64,000 nt of DNA, from positions 3,536,001-3,600,000 of the forward strand of contig CP084613.1 of assembly GCA_025917655.1 (NCBI GenBank), read 5' to 3'. Position numbers and translations under genes: made by a program. This document shows, in pieces, positions 22,551 to 34,800 of the stretch; the stretch's first letter is position 1; every line of letters starts with the position of its first letter. Source of the DNA: Chlorella sorokiniana (taxonomy: Eukaryota > Chlorophyta > Trebouxiophyceae > Chlorellales > Chlorellaceae). Below the pieces are notes generated by a model. The model had not been told where the DNA came from. It saw only the letters and a program-made list of their open reading frames with translations, and did no database searches.

Positions 22551-25500
22551 TCACTTGCCGCGCAGGTCGATCAGGGTCTGCACCACGCTGGGGTCCGCCA
22601 GGGTGGAGGTGTCTCCCAGCTGGTCCTCCTCAAACGACGCGATCTTGCGCAGCACGCGGCGCATGATCTTGCCGGAACGCGTCTTGGGCAGGCCGGGGGC
22701 CCAGTGGATGACGTCGGGGCGGCAAAGGCGCCAATCTGCTCCCGCACCGACATCACCATCTCCCTCTTCAGCTGGTCGCTGTGCTCCACACCCTGCGGCG
22801 GCGGATGCGCACACGCAGAAATCGGACGGGGAAGCAGCGAGGCGGGGAGAGGGCATTTTGCAGAGTGGGGAGCCACGCGCAGCAGGATCGTCGGGGAGGG
22901 GTGTTCAGGTGATGGGCATACGCGGGCGGGGCTGCCCCAGCCAGCACTGCTGCCCCCACCCGGGCCCCACCTCCAGCAGCGTCACGTACGCCCAGATGCC
23001 CTGGCCCTTGACCGGGTGCTGCAATGGGCGGGGCGGGGTCGCATCGCAGGAGTGAAGCACAAGCAGATGGCACAAAGCGCACACCAGCAGCAGCGTGCAG
23101 TCGGCTGCACTCAGGCAGCCCTCATCGCAGCCGGGCGGCGGGCCCCACCTCGTAGCCCACTACCGCCGCCTCGGCGCACTGCGGGTGTGCCACCAGCGCC
23201 GACTCCACCTCCGCGGTGCCGATGCGGTGCCCGCTAACGTTGATCACGTCATCCACGCGGCCTGGAAGCGTGCGGGGCAAAGGAGTTGGTGAAGCCCTGA
23301 TCACTCCTCCGCACATGTCTGCCGGCCACGGCGGGCGTCGTCGGAGGCAGGCTTGGCAGCATGCGCAGCACCCCGCCCACCCGTGATCCAGTAGTAGCCG
23401 TCGGCGTCGCGGCGGGCTCCGTCCCCGAGAAGTAGTAGCCAGGGAAGGGGGCGAAGTACGTGGTCTCGTACCGCTCGTGGTCGCCGTACACGGTGCGGAT
23501 GTTGGAGGGCCAGGACTGGGCGATGCACAGGTAACCTCGGCCTCGCCTGGCGGCCAGTTTAGGGGGTGGGGGAGGGGAGGGGGTTCAACTGGTGTGAAAG
23601 GTTACGCCAAGCTGCGCATGCTGGGACGCTTGACGCTCAAGCTGTGTACATGCTGGGCAGCCCCAGCCGCCCCGCGGCTCACTTGCAGGTGCAAGCAGCC
23701 AGCCACCCATCAGCCCTCACCCTCCAGCTCCTGCCCCTTCTCGTCCACCAGCACCGGCTTGACGCCAAAGAAGGGCAGGCTGGCGGAGCCGGGCTTCTCG
23801 GGCCAGGCGGCGGGCAGCGGCGTGATCATGTGCCCTGCCGTCTCTGTCTGCCACCAGGTGTCCACAATCGGGCACCGCCCCTCGCCCACCACCTCGTGAT
23901 ACCTGCGGCACAAGGGGCGGCGGGCAGGAGGGTGCAGGTCGTGCGCTGAGCAGGTGTCTACCAGGCCAGATCGCAGAGCCTGGCTTCGCAAACATACTGG
24001 AGACAGCAACCGCCGCTTGATACTTCCCCCTCGGGCCCGTCGCCCCCCCCACGCCCCACCCCCACACACACAGCAAAAAACACAAAACAACAGACAGGAA
24101 AGGACGAGAAACACAACACCCAACACACACACACACAAACCCACCACTTCCAGGCCTCGGGGTTGATGGGCTCGCCCACCGAGCCCAGCACGCGCAAGCA
24201 GGAGCGGTCGTGCTGCCGCACCCAATCCTCCCCGGAGCGCATGAGCGAGCGGATGGCGGTGGGGGCGGTGTAAAACTGCTTGACCTGCGGGGCAGGACGG
24301 ACAGGTGGGCGGGGGCGGGAGCAAGGTCAGAACACAAGGCAGGACGCAAGCAGCGGGCTGCCGACATGCAGAGGGGCAGGGGAAGGCAGTACAGAGAGCT
24401 TGCTGTGAGGCAGCGCACCTTGTACTTCTCGACCACCTCCCAGCAGCGAGCGGGGGTGGGGTAGGTGGGCACGCCTGCGGGTGGGGCAAGGTTGAAGGGT
24501 GTATAACCTACTGCTGCGAAGCACAAGAACCATTTCTTACAGCGTTGCCCAGCAGGTTGGCTGCAGGCAGCACCGCACAGCCCAGCAGCCCACCTTCAAA
24601 CACGACCTGCGTGGCCCGGTTGAGCATGGGGCCATAGGTCAGGTAGCTGTGGCCTGCAGGGACCAGCGGTCAGAGGGTCAGCAGGGCAGGCCATGCGGAG
24701 GCTGGTGATGGCTTGGACCAGGCTGGGCAGTGCGCACCACAGCTGGTGAGCCTCCAGAAGCTTTCACTCCCCGTGCAGGAGCTTGCCGGCCCTGGACACC
24801 TAGCTCCCTTCCTCTGCCCCCACCCACCCGTGATCCAGCCGCAGTCGGCGGTACACCAGTACACGTCCCCTGGCTGGAAGGCAAACACGTACTTGAATGT
24901 TGTTGCGGCGTAGACCTGCTTGACAGTGGGCAGGGGGCATTGCAGCAGGTGGTCACAGGGAGTGGTTTCACAGCGCCTGGGGAGCGGGAGTAGGTGTAGG
25001 CACGCCAGACTTGGGTGCAGCTGTCGGCTGTTCTGCCCGGCTCCAAGTGGCAGCGACTCAGCGCGGGGTCCCCCACCCCACACTCAATCCCCAGCTCTGG
25101 CTGCTGCGCACCATGAAGCCACCGGTGGTGTGCAGCACGCCCTTGGGCTTGCCGGTGGAGCCGGAGGTGTAGAGGTAGAACAGCGTGTCCTCCGCCTCCG
25201 CCCACTCCACCTCTGCAGCAGCGGAAGCGCACCCAGGGGGCAGCACAGCGCAGGCTCAGCAAGGGCCGGCCAGGCACGCGCCAGCAAAGCCTGGGGGCGC
25301 GGCTGGGCCGCCGCTCCCCAGCAGCGAGCGCAGCACCACGGCGCAGCCGACAGGCGTCAGGGGGCTGCATGCGGCGATGGGCGTGGTAGCCAGCCAGGTG
25401 GGCGGGCGCACCAGCGGTGGCGGGCTGCTGGGGGATGGCGTCCTGCCAGAAGGCGTCCCGCCCCGCCGCCATGCGCGTGTCCTCCCTGGCCTGAGCGTCG

Positions 25501-27275
25501 TCGTTGGCATAAACTAGCACATGCTCCACCTGCCGATTGTTTTTTGCGATGGTTTTTAGGGAGGGGGAGGGGGCAAAGAGGGACGTTATGAGACGGAGGG
25601 AGGCCAGGAGCAGGAAGTCGTGCAGCACACGGCTGCCCTGCGTGATCGAGCGGCGCTGGCGTTGAGGGCTGGGAGGGCGTCGCAGGCAGTCGACGCAGAG
25701 CGGTGCAGGGGGTTCCCGGCGGCGCCCGCCTCACGTTGAAGCCCTGCTGCGCGGCGGTGTCGCAGCCCGCGTCGGCGATCTGCTTCAGGTCGATGAGCTT
25801 GGGGCCGCGCTTGACGGCGTTGCAGGTGATGAGGACGCGGGCGCGGCAGTCCTCCAGGCGGCTGGCCAGCGCGTCGGCGGAGAAGCCGCCAAACACGACG
25901 CTGTGCACGGCGCCGATGCGCGCGCAGGCCAGCATGGCGATGGGCAGCTGGCACACCATGGGCATGTAGACGGCCACGGCGTCGCCCTTGCGCACCCCCA
26001 CGGAGCGCAGCCAGGAGGCCAGCCGGCACACCTCGTCCAGCACCTGGCGGCGCGGCGGGGCGTGCGGGGAGCCAATCAAGCTGTGCACGCTGTGCACGCT
26101 GTGCCAGCACCCCGCCCCTCTGCCCAGCCCACACGGTGCAGCCGATGCGCGGTACCCGCAATGCACTGCTGCGCCGCAGCGCCGCGCTGCGCAGGAGGAG
26201 AGCGGCGGCACCTGGCGGTACGTCATCACGCCCTCCCGCCCGGGTCGTTGCCCTCAAACAGGAAGCAGGGCTGGTCGCCGTGCCCCTCCTCCACGTGGCG
26301 GTCCAGGCAGTTGTACGCCAGGTTGGTGCGCCCGCCCTTGAACCACTCGCTGAAGATGGGGCCCTGCGGGGGGGGGGTGCATGGCGGCAACGGCGGAGCG
26401 GCGACATGGGACGAGGGCGGTGGGGAGGGAGGACAAGCGCGGCTGCCCAGCGCATGCAGCGGTGGCAGGACCTCGCGTGCATGCGCTCGCAGGCGCGCTG
26501 CCGCCCGACCGCGGGGCCGGGCCGCACCTTGCGCACGTCAAAGTTGGCGGAGTGGTGCTGCTCGGGGATGGGCGTCTCCCAGTAAAAGTTCTGCTGGGCC
26601 ACCTCCCGCCAGAAGCCTGTTTGGGCAGAGGGAGCAGGCGGCGCTTGAAGGCGGGCCAGGCAGGCTGGGGTGGCTGGGAAGGGCGCACGCACGGGTGCAG
26701 CTGCAGCCGGGGCCGGTGCCCGCCGGGCGGGCGCACCCTCTGGGTCCTGGATGGAACGCTGGTACATCTCCTCGTACTGCCGGTGGTTGTGGACGTGGGC
26801 ATGCTGCCGCACATCGATGTACTGCCGGGCCTCTGTGTGGTCTGCCACCTGTAGACAGGGGCCACGCTGGGGGTGGGGCTGCTGGCGGCGCAGGCCGGAA
26901 GCTGGCGTGGTGCGCAAAGCGGAGCGCAGCCGTGCGGCTGGGTCAGCAGCAGCTCTGCTGCACCCAACCTGCTCAGCCGCACCTTGACGGCCTTGGTGAC
27001 CAGTGGCTGGCGGCCTGCGGGGGCTGCGCGCCGCGCAGACCTGTGAAAGGCGCTGCGTAGCGGGTTGGCGGCGGGGTGGCGAGAGGGAGGGACCTTGCCT
27101 GCAAGGGATGGTGGAGCATAGACATGAGCGGAACTAGCAGCAGTGATCCATGGCCACTGCTATTGCCTGAGGGAGAGGAGGCGATAAGAGGCGACGCTGT
27201 CCACATGCACGGCCTGCCAACCTCCCCTCGCTCACCCGCTGCGCCCACGTTTGCCTGCTGCATAAAGCACTCCAT
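22551..27275 (-). CDS. ACS: Acetyl-CoA synthetase (AMP-forming), probably plastid-targeted
   Basis: This enzyme converts acetate, ATP and CoA to acetyl-CoA, feeding fatty-acid synthesis or the glyoxylate cycle. Exon 1 ([14 protein letters not shown], from 27275) joins in frame at GTGAGC / TGCAG to an exon rich in Arg, Ser and Ala ([20 protein letters not shown]), a plausible plastid transit peptide. Enzyme domains follow in order: [89 protein letters not shown]; the P-loop [89 protein letters not shown]; and [17 protein letters not shown], with the catalytic Lys that is controlled by acetylation in this family. The stop is at 22551-22553. Every conserved block is present, so the enzyme looks functional. 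Confidence 0.97.
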
Positions 27276-27916
27276 GTTTCAATCGCAAGGACTTGCTGGA
27301 CCCGGAAAAAGACGCTTGCGGCAGGGCAAAAAGATGAATAAACTCTCCACCGGCACCTAGGCCGCCGTGTCGCGGAACGATATAAAATGATAATGTAATG
27401 GGGTCAGATGCTGATTGAAGTGCGTTGTGGTTGCAGTTTTGCTTAAAGCATTTCTAAACCCGAGCAGATCACAGCATGCAGGAATGAATTTGCTCATGAG
27501 CTCGCAGTCTGATTCACTTTGTTTTGCGCAATGTAACGATCAAAGACATTGATGATCCTCGCAAGGGTGTCATATCACCCGTCAAGGGTTCTGCCCTCCC
27601 TTGCCAAGGCGCACTCGTCGTCGCGAACGCGCTCTGTCGCTTAATCGCTTAGTTTCTACCGTTCTTTGGGCAACCTTCCCACCACAACTGAGACAGATGC
27701 TATAGCGCAATGCATGTACTTTAGATGCTCCTCTGGCATATAATTAATTCCGCCGAAGGCGGCAGAGCAGGGCGTGCATGTCGCTAGTCTCATGTGCCCA
27801 TCGAGCCATCATGCTCGCCGGATGCCGTCAGTGGGTGTTGTTTGACACTTCCCTCACCTAAGCAGCTACTGCGCCCGCTCTACACAGAGACGCCCGGCAA
27901 AGCATCCCGCAACACC
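27276..27916. promoter_or_regulatory. Bidirectional promoter region, ACS and RanBP2-finger SR gene
   Basis: About 640 bases separate two divergent start codons. The sequence is clearly A/T-richer than the rest of the window. It contains TATAAAATG at about 27381 and a TATAATTAATT-like stretch near 27740, either of which may act as a core promoter element, though I cannot assign them to a gene. Confidence 0.5.
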
Positions 27917-29617
27917 ATGGCGGACGAGGAGCACAGGTGAGCTTGGTCGAGACAGGAGTTGACAGTGCAGCGAGCGGAGTTAGCGGCGGCATCACGGCCA
28001 GGCAGGGCAGGGAGCGGCTCATCGTGAGGGCAGGCTGATGACGAGCACCTGAGCGTTGTTGGCTCACTCACGCCTCACCTTTGCTCCCTGCGGCAGGCCT
28101 CTTTGGGGGTCTGCCGCGGCGCGGGTGTCAGTGCCGGCAGCAGTGATGACTTTGCCAGCCACACCGACAGCAGCAGCAGGGGTGATGGGCGCGCTTGGGG
28201 GTTGTTCAGCTGACAGCAAATTGTTTGGTGACCGTGTGGTGTGATATGGTGGCACAGGCCGGCCGAGGGGGAGGCGGTGGCGCCGCCCGCAGAGGTGGCC
28301 CCCGCCGAGGCGGTGCCCGCACAGGCGACTCCGGGTGATGACGCAGCGGTGGAGGCGGCACCCGAGGCACCAAGCGAGGCGGCGCTTGATGCCGCCGCAC
28401 CAGTGGATGCTGCCCCTGCAGCAGAGGAGCCTGCGACCGCGGCGCCCGTTTCTGAGGAGCCTGCTGCCCATGGAGCTGACAGGGAGCGGTCCCGCAGCAG
28501 GAGCCGCTCCCGCTCCCGCTCCCGGGCACGGAGCCGCAGCCGCAGCCGGTCGAGGGAGCGGCGGGCTCGCTCCCGCTCCCGCTCTCGCTCCAGGTCTCGC
28601 TCTAGGTGGGCGGGGGCCATATTGCCGGCTGGCGCAGCATTTGCCCACAGCCCTGCACAGCACGCTGCTGTCAGTCAGCTGTTGGCCCTCGTGGCAGGCT
28701 CAGCGCACTGCCCCAACCCAGGGATCTCCTTGCTGCTTTCGCCCCCACCATCTGCTCTTGCAGGGGCCGGGACGATGACCGTTATGGCTACGGCGGCTCT
28801 GGTGCCCAGCCCTCCTACGATCGCCCGCCCCGCGTGAGCAGGCCTGGCGCGCTGGCGACTGGGAGTGCCCCGGCTGCAAGTACCACAACTTTGCCAGCCG
28901 CGACCGCTGCTTCAAGTGTGGTGAGTGGGGGTCTACCACTGCCTGGATGAGTGTTGGTGTTTGCATGAGATTTTAGAGCGTTGCCTTGGTCTGTCATCAA
29001 TCATTGCGCATGCCAGAGCCTGTTAAAGCCCTGCACTTGTGTGCCCTCACCTGCTGCTGCAGGCTCTGACAGGTCTGGCAACCGTGGCGGTGGCAGTTAT
29101 GGGGGTGGCTATGGCGGATACGATCGATATGGCTCGGCGGGAGGCTATGGTGGCTACGACGCTGCCTCTGGCGGCAGCTACGGTGGCTATGCCGGCGGAT
29201 ATGGTGGCTATGACGGCGCTGCTGGCGGCGGCGGCGGTGGTTATGGTGGTGGAGGCTATGGTGGTGGTGGTGGTTACAATGGCGGCGGTGGGAGCTACGG
29301 AGGTGGCGGTGGCTATGGTGGCGGCGGTTACGGTGGCGGTGGCTACGGAGGTGGTGGTGGCTACGGCGGTGGTGGCTACGGCGGCGGCGGCGCGCCCAGG
29401 TGAAGGCAGACTGCTGCTACTGCTTGCTGCCCATGATCTGAAGAGCCTGTTGCGAGCCCAACCTGGTGCGCATCGACAATGTGGCTTCTGTTGTCCTTGG
29501 CAATGCCGCAGGCCGGCGCCGGCCTTCCGCGAGGGCGACTGGTACTGCAAGGAGTGCAACACCCACAACTTTGCGAGCCGCAGCCAGTGCTTCAAGTGCC
29601 AGGCACCGCGCGACTGA
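27917..29617 (+). CDS. SR-rich, Gly/Tyr-rich RNA-binding protein with two RanBP2-type zinc fingers
   Basis: This is probably a nuclear RNA-binding protein. Exon 1 (MADEEHR, 27917-27936) joins at CAG|GCC to an Ala/Glu/Pro-rich exon ending in a run of Arg-Ser dipeptides (about 28490-28605), as in splicing factors. The next exon carries GYGGSGAQPSYDRPP and the first RanBP2 finger, DWECPGCKYHNFASRDRCFK (C-x2-C-x10-C-x2-C). The third block (29063-29400) encodes GGY/GGGGY repeats of about 110 residues. The final exon carries the second finger, DWYCKECNTHNFASRSQCFK, then CQAPRD and stop. The fingers have the NF-x-R core that binds GGU-containing RNA in ZRANB2, FUS and TAF15. Reading the first finger needs one extra base near 28830, in a C run. 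A TGTAA signal follows at 29840. Confidence 0.87.
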
Positions 29618-29839
29618 GCCCTGCCACCCGCCAGTTGAAAATCCCGTTCAAAGCCAAGCGATTACTGCTGCTCAATGCAAGCAGCTTGCGCCGTGTGCTC
29701 AACTGCATTCGGTTTCCGTGACCTCACTCCAGTCTGTCCAACGCGTGCCCATTGCTTTTGCTGTTCTTTGAGTGTCCCCAACCGTACAATTCGTCTTCGC
29801 AGATAGGAGGGTGGCCTTGCAGTGTCACCTGATGAGATT

Positions 29840-29844
29840 TGTAA
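29840..29844 (+). terminator. TGTAA poly(A) signal of zinc-finger SR gene
   Basis: TGTAA lies about 220 bases after the stop at 29617. Confidence 0.45.
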
Positions 29845-30083
29845 CCACTGCACTGCAAAATCCCTGCCATCATGAACATGCTGCGTGCGATCGCAGCCCA
29901 GCCCCAGAATGTGAGCCGTGGATGTTCAAGAACCGGCTGGAAGCAGGGCGATACTGTCGCTTATAATCCCTTTATCTTTGTGTGTTTGGTCTGCTGCTCT
30001 TGGACGCTGCTCTCGATGCGACGACTACCAACTTTGCAACGCTGTTCGATACATCGATAGTCTGCATTTGCATCTGAACCATC

Positions 30084-31241
30084 ATGGACATGTCAACACG
30101 ACAAAAGTTGGCGGAGTTGATACAAAAAGACATCGACCAGCTGCGGGAGAAGGCTGAAAGTGCGTATGTTGAGCATGGTTGGCTTTGCCGCTGCCGCTAA
30201 CTTGTCTGGGTGCCGTGGCACGCGCTTGGCTCGCCGCCTGATCACCCTGTTGCCGCCGGCGGCAGGCAAGTGCTTGCAGTGCCCCAAGTTGGCGTTGTTG
30301 GGCTGTACTTGCTGACATGTTGACCTCTTCTTTTCATTTCAATGCTGCAGATCAAGGCGTGACTGCTTGGTTGACCCGGCCCGTGCAGCGCGAGCGGCCC
30401 AACGAGCGCTTCCTGATCAGCACGCTGCGCAGCGTGCAGGCCCACAACCGGCGGGCGGAGGAGGAAGAGATGTGGGAACGCTTCCAACAGCGACGGCAGC
30501 GTGAGGACGAGGAGGATGGGCGGGGGCGCCGTGGCATTAAGAGCGGAAAGCGCAGCTCACGCAGTTGCAGTCACAGTCGCAGTCGCAGTCGCAGTCGCAG
30601 CGGCAGCGAAAGGGGCCAACGGAGCCGCGGTGGAAGCCCCCTACATGGCAACCAGCGTCGGCACAGGAGTAGGAGCAGCACTCGCAGCAGTGAGCGTAGG
30701 CATCAGCCCAACGACGAAAAAAGCAGTCCACCACTTCGCAGTCCTGGAGCGCATGAGCCTGCAGATGTCGTTGGGCACGAGCAGCCACCTCTGCCTCAGC
30801 AGGAGGGAGATGAGGATTATTTGAGCGATGAGGGCATTGCTGCATTGATTTCGTCCAAGCGCAGCAGGTACGCATGGCTCTACCTCCTCCCCATGCTGTC
30901 AGCCGGCAACGTTTTGAAGCGCGAAGAGCCCGTTTAGCGGTTTCACCCATGTGTGTTGCTTGCCCGCCACATGATATGAATGCAGAGGCCGGGGAGGGGT
31001 GGGGTCCCGTATGGACATGCCGGGGCCCTTCCTGCCACCCGGGCCAGGCGGAGCGCTGGAGAATGAAGACACGGCGCTTGTGCGTCGGCAACAGCTGGGC
31101 CCGGCGCGCCCTGATTGGCTGCAGCCAGCTCCAGAAGCAGAGGCGGAGCAGCGGCAGCAAGAGGAAGAAGAGCGGGAGTTGATTGCTTTGGGCGACGCGT
31201 GGCGGCAGCAGCGACGAAAGAAACAGAAGCAGCGCCGCTGA
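30084..31241 (+). CDS. Arg/Ser-rich protein with conserved N-terminal helix, unrecognised
   Basis: Exon 1 from 30084 encodes MDMSTRQKLAELIQKDIDQL and joins at GAAA|AT to an exon giving WLTRPVQRERPNERFLISTL and RSVQAHNRRAEEEEMWERFQ. This conserved-looking charged block is followed by an RS domain (about 30555-30720). The acidic motif GDEDYLSDEGIAALISSKRS then leads to a last exon with MPGPFLPPGPGG and many charged residues, ending in RKKQKQRR at 31241. The overall look is that of a nuclear pre-mRNA-processing factor, but I cannot name the family. A one-base shift just before the stop would open a longer tail to 31363 (six Ser, Asp-Ser repeats, then an eight-Lys run), which is the more protein-like ending and may be the true C-terminus. 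Confidence 0.7.
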
Positions 31242-31363
31242 GCAGCAGCAGCAGCAGCGACAGCGACAGCCGTAGTACAGCAGGCAAGGCTCGTAGGCGC
31301 AAGGAACGGCATCGCAAGAGCGAAAAGAATCAGAAGAAGAAGAAGAAGAAGAAGAAGCGATAA

Positions 31364-31840
31364 AACAAGCAGTAGCAAGGCCCTGTAGTGTCTCGTGCAC
31401 GGGATGTTGCAGAGCCCGGTCGACGGCCCCTTTCCCTGGTTCTGTGGTCTCACCACTGGCGGCCTGTTTCGCTTTCGTGGAATACGCAAATCAAAGGTAC
31501 CGGTCATCTTGGTGTACTGGCATCCGTCTGAAAGAGCCAAGATTTGCAGCCACACGCGGCGGTGGGCAGCGGCGGCGGTCATGCATAGGGTGAGTTTGCC
31601 ACCGCGGTGGCGCTTGCAGCTTGATGCGCCCTGGCTGTTTTAAAATCACCAAAGGCGTTTCGCATTTGGAGTGCCACAATGTGCCGTTCGGAAAGTGCCC
31701 TCACTGGTTGGCAGCCCACGTGCGGAGGTCCGCTGGGCCCAGGAGGGGAGCCTGTTTCGATAAGTTTACTTGCTTTCGGAAGTCGATATAAACGAGCATG
31801 AGTATCGCAGCCACGCCGCCCTAGCTGCGGCCGTCTCGTT
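31364..31840. other. Intergenic stretch before the receptor kinase
   Basis: About 480 bases. I see no convincing gene. It should contain the 3' UTR of the RS gene and the promoter of the receptor kinase. The last 100 bases (31740-31840) are A/T-richer. Confidence 0.4.
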
Positions 31841-34800
31841 ATGACGCTAGCGCTCACTGGGCGAGAGGCGCTGCTGCTGGCTGCCCTGCTGCTTGCAGCG
31901 GTCTGTCCTGCTGTCGGACAACAGTTTGCACAAGGTGGGCGCTGCCATCACCCGGCAGCCTGGTTGGGCCCACGTGAAAACCGTTTCCCAGGCTATGAGC
32001 GCATCAATGCGACGTTTTAGGCAGCTGGGTTGCTGAGCAGATGCTGTGCGGCGCAAGGCAGGGTGGGCCCCCACTTCCTTGCGACGGCGGCTGCCGCCGT
32101 CGCCCAGCAAAGGCCCAAAACTGGATGTGGCTTGTACGTCAAATGGCACGCCAACCTTTTGTGCATTTTATTCATGATCGTTCCTAAGTGTGCGACAGGG
32201 AACTTTTGCTTGCAGACAACTTGCTAGCACCGGCACAATGCTCATAATGCCACTGCAGAGCCAGGAACTGCTTCATGCACTGTGATTGACACCAGCTTCT
32301 TCCACGCCTCCGCAGATGCGCAAGCCCTGCTCTCCCTACCTGCGGCATGTGACAACTGGGATGTAGCCACAGCCGCCTTGCCAGGCGGGGCATGGCAGGC
32401 GGGCACTGACCCTTGCGGCGCAGCCGACGGCAGCACGGATGCCTGGAAGGGCGTCAACTGCAGCGGGGCGGGTGGGGTAACAGAGCTGTCGCTCAGCGGA
32501 CTTGAGCTGGCTTGCACGCTGCCTGATCAGTTGGCAGAGTTGGGCTCTCTGGAGCTTCTTGACTTGAGCGGCAACGCCCTGGCTGGCTCCCTGCCGCCCA
32601 CCTGGCTGCTGCCCTCCAGCTTTGGCAGCCTGGCCAGCGCTGACCTGGGTGGCAACAGGCTGCAAGGTGGGTGATTTGCTGGTGCCGCCCGGCGGTTCAG
32701 CTGCCATCCGGCGACCCGGCTGCTGGCCACCCAAGTTCATGCCCTCTTCGTGCAGTTGTGTTTCTTGCAATTGTGTGCTTTGCAGCGACAGTGTCGTCCC
32801 ATGCGATCCCGCCTGCAGGCACACTGCCGCCAAGCTTGCCCAGGCTGGCTCGCGAGCGCATCAGCCTCGCCGACAACGCATTCAGCGGCTCGTTGCCGGC
32901 GGTTTGGGCCAGCGACACCCTGGTTTTGCTGGACCTCAGCAGCAACAACCTCACCGGCACGCTCCCGGCCGGCTGGGGCGGGGCCGCCGTGTTCCCGGCG
33001 CTGCGCGAGCTCCGCCTGGAGGGCAACAGCCTGCGCGGCCAGCTGCCCATGCCTCAGTGGACGGATCGCAAAGCGTTTGGCGCTGCCCCAGTCGACCTGG
33101 TGCCCCGGCCTGGCAACCCAGCCATTTGTGGTGCGCTGCCTGCCGCGTGTGCTTGCGTGTGTGTGTGTGGTGTGGTGGTGGTGGGGGCGCGGGCCGGGTG
33201 CACCCATCCATTACAATTGCTTGACTGCTGCCTGCGCCGTTTGGCAGGCCCCGTGATGCCTCTGGACCCGCAGCTCTTCCCGGCGGGCAACGTGGACAGG
33301 AATGCGACCTTGGTGCGCCCCACCGCTGTGCTCTGCTCCATGCAACCGAACGCCTCTCGTTCGCTTCTGGCGGTGCCTTCACTAACAGTGTCCTTCCATG
33401 CTGCTCCGCAGATCCCGGCCGCAAACTTGCTGCACACCGGCGAGAGCATCACCACGCTCGTTGTGAGCCGCCGGCCCTGCTCTTTGCAGCAGCCGCGTGC
33501 CTTGATCATGCTGCCTTCGCTTCTGTTCCCGGCGGCAGGCGCTGCTACTGACCACCGCTGCCGCTGCCCGGCTGTTGTTGTCCCGCCCGCAGCTCACCCA
33601 GAACAAGCTGTTTGGGCCCGACACCGCCGTCACCATCACCAACTGGCTCGGCTCCTGCATGACGCCCTGCGACCAAGGTGCGCCCCGCAGCGCATGCCGC
33701 ACGCCGCGGCAAGCGCCCGCTGCCGCTCACCCGGCTGCCCCTGCGACCATGCTGCTGCAGTCCCCGGAGGGCTGACATCGCCGCCGCCGGGCGTCACGGC
33801 GGCGGGGCTGCCCTGGCCTGCTACCGTGGCCACAAACATCTACGATCTGAGCTGGCTGTACAACATCACGTAAGCTGGACTGTGTTGTTGTTGTTGGGCT
33901 GCTGGGCTGGACTGTGAAGGTGCTGCATGCGGCTGGACGTGGTATAGGGCGTTGCTCACCACCTCAACTTGGTCATGTTACCCAGCCGCACTCTGCCCTC
34001 GCCAGAAATTGCGCGCGCGCCCCCTTTCCGCACGCGCCCCCCCGCACGCCGCCCCCCCCCCGCCCGCGCCCCCCCCCCGCCCCCCCCCCGCACGCCCCCC
34101 CCGCGCGCGCGCCCGCCGCCTCATTATCGCCACGAAGAATCGCACACCCAGGCACACATATCCAAGCCCTGGCTGCCCTTCCCTTCCACGAATGCAGGGT
34201 GTCCGACCTGGTCTCCCTGAACCCGGAGGCAGCGTGGCTGCGCGCGGGCGCCCAACCACGGCTACCCTGCTACCCCTCCTCCCGGGCTACATCCCCTTCG
34301 CATACTACGGCGGCAACGTCGCCTTTGGCCAGTTCAGCGGCGGCAACCAGCTGGCGGGGCCGGAGGGGCTGCCTGCTGCCATGGCCGCGCGCGTCAATGC
34401 CGGCATACCAAACACGTGAGGGGGCGGGCGCCCTCCGCTGGCCAGCACTGCCCTTGTCCCGGCGATTGCTTCTGCGGCACTCGCTACCGGCCCGCCCTGG
34501 GGCCTGCTGTGCGCCATGACCCAGCTCAGCTGCCCCACGGCCCTCCACCGTGCAGCTTCCATTGGCCATCCATTTACTATGGCAATGCGGGGCCCGGCGG
34601 CGCCATCGTGCAGCCCGTGTACTGGTTTGTGGACCTCTTGGCGCCATTCCACGTGAGCCTGGGTGCAGCGGGGGCCCAGCAGCACCGCCTGCCCATCTGC
34701 AGGAACGTCTGCTGAAGGTGGTTCATCCCGCCGCATCCGCCTGGCCCCGGCCCCTCTTCCACTCTTCCACCATCATGGCCATCCATTCACCGTGTCCTTG

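Noticed and set aside
29063-29400. GGY repeat as a non-coding microsatellite
   Set aside because: The frame stays open, codons vary at third positions, and it lies between two clean zinc-finger exons.
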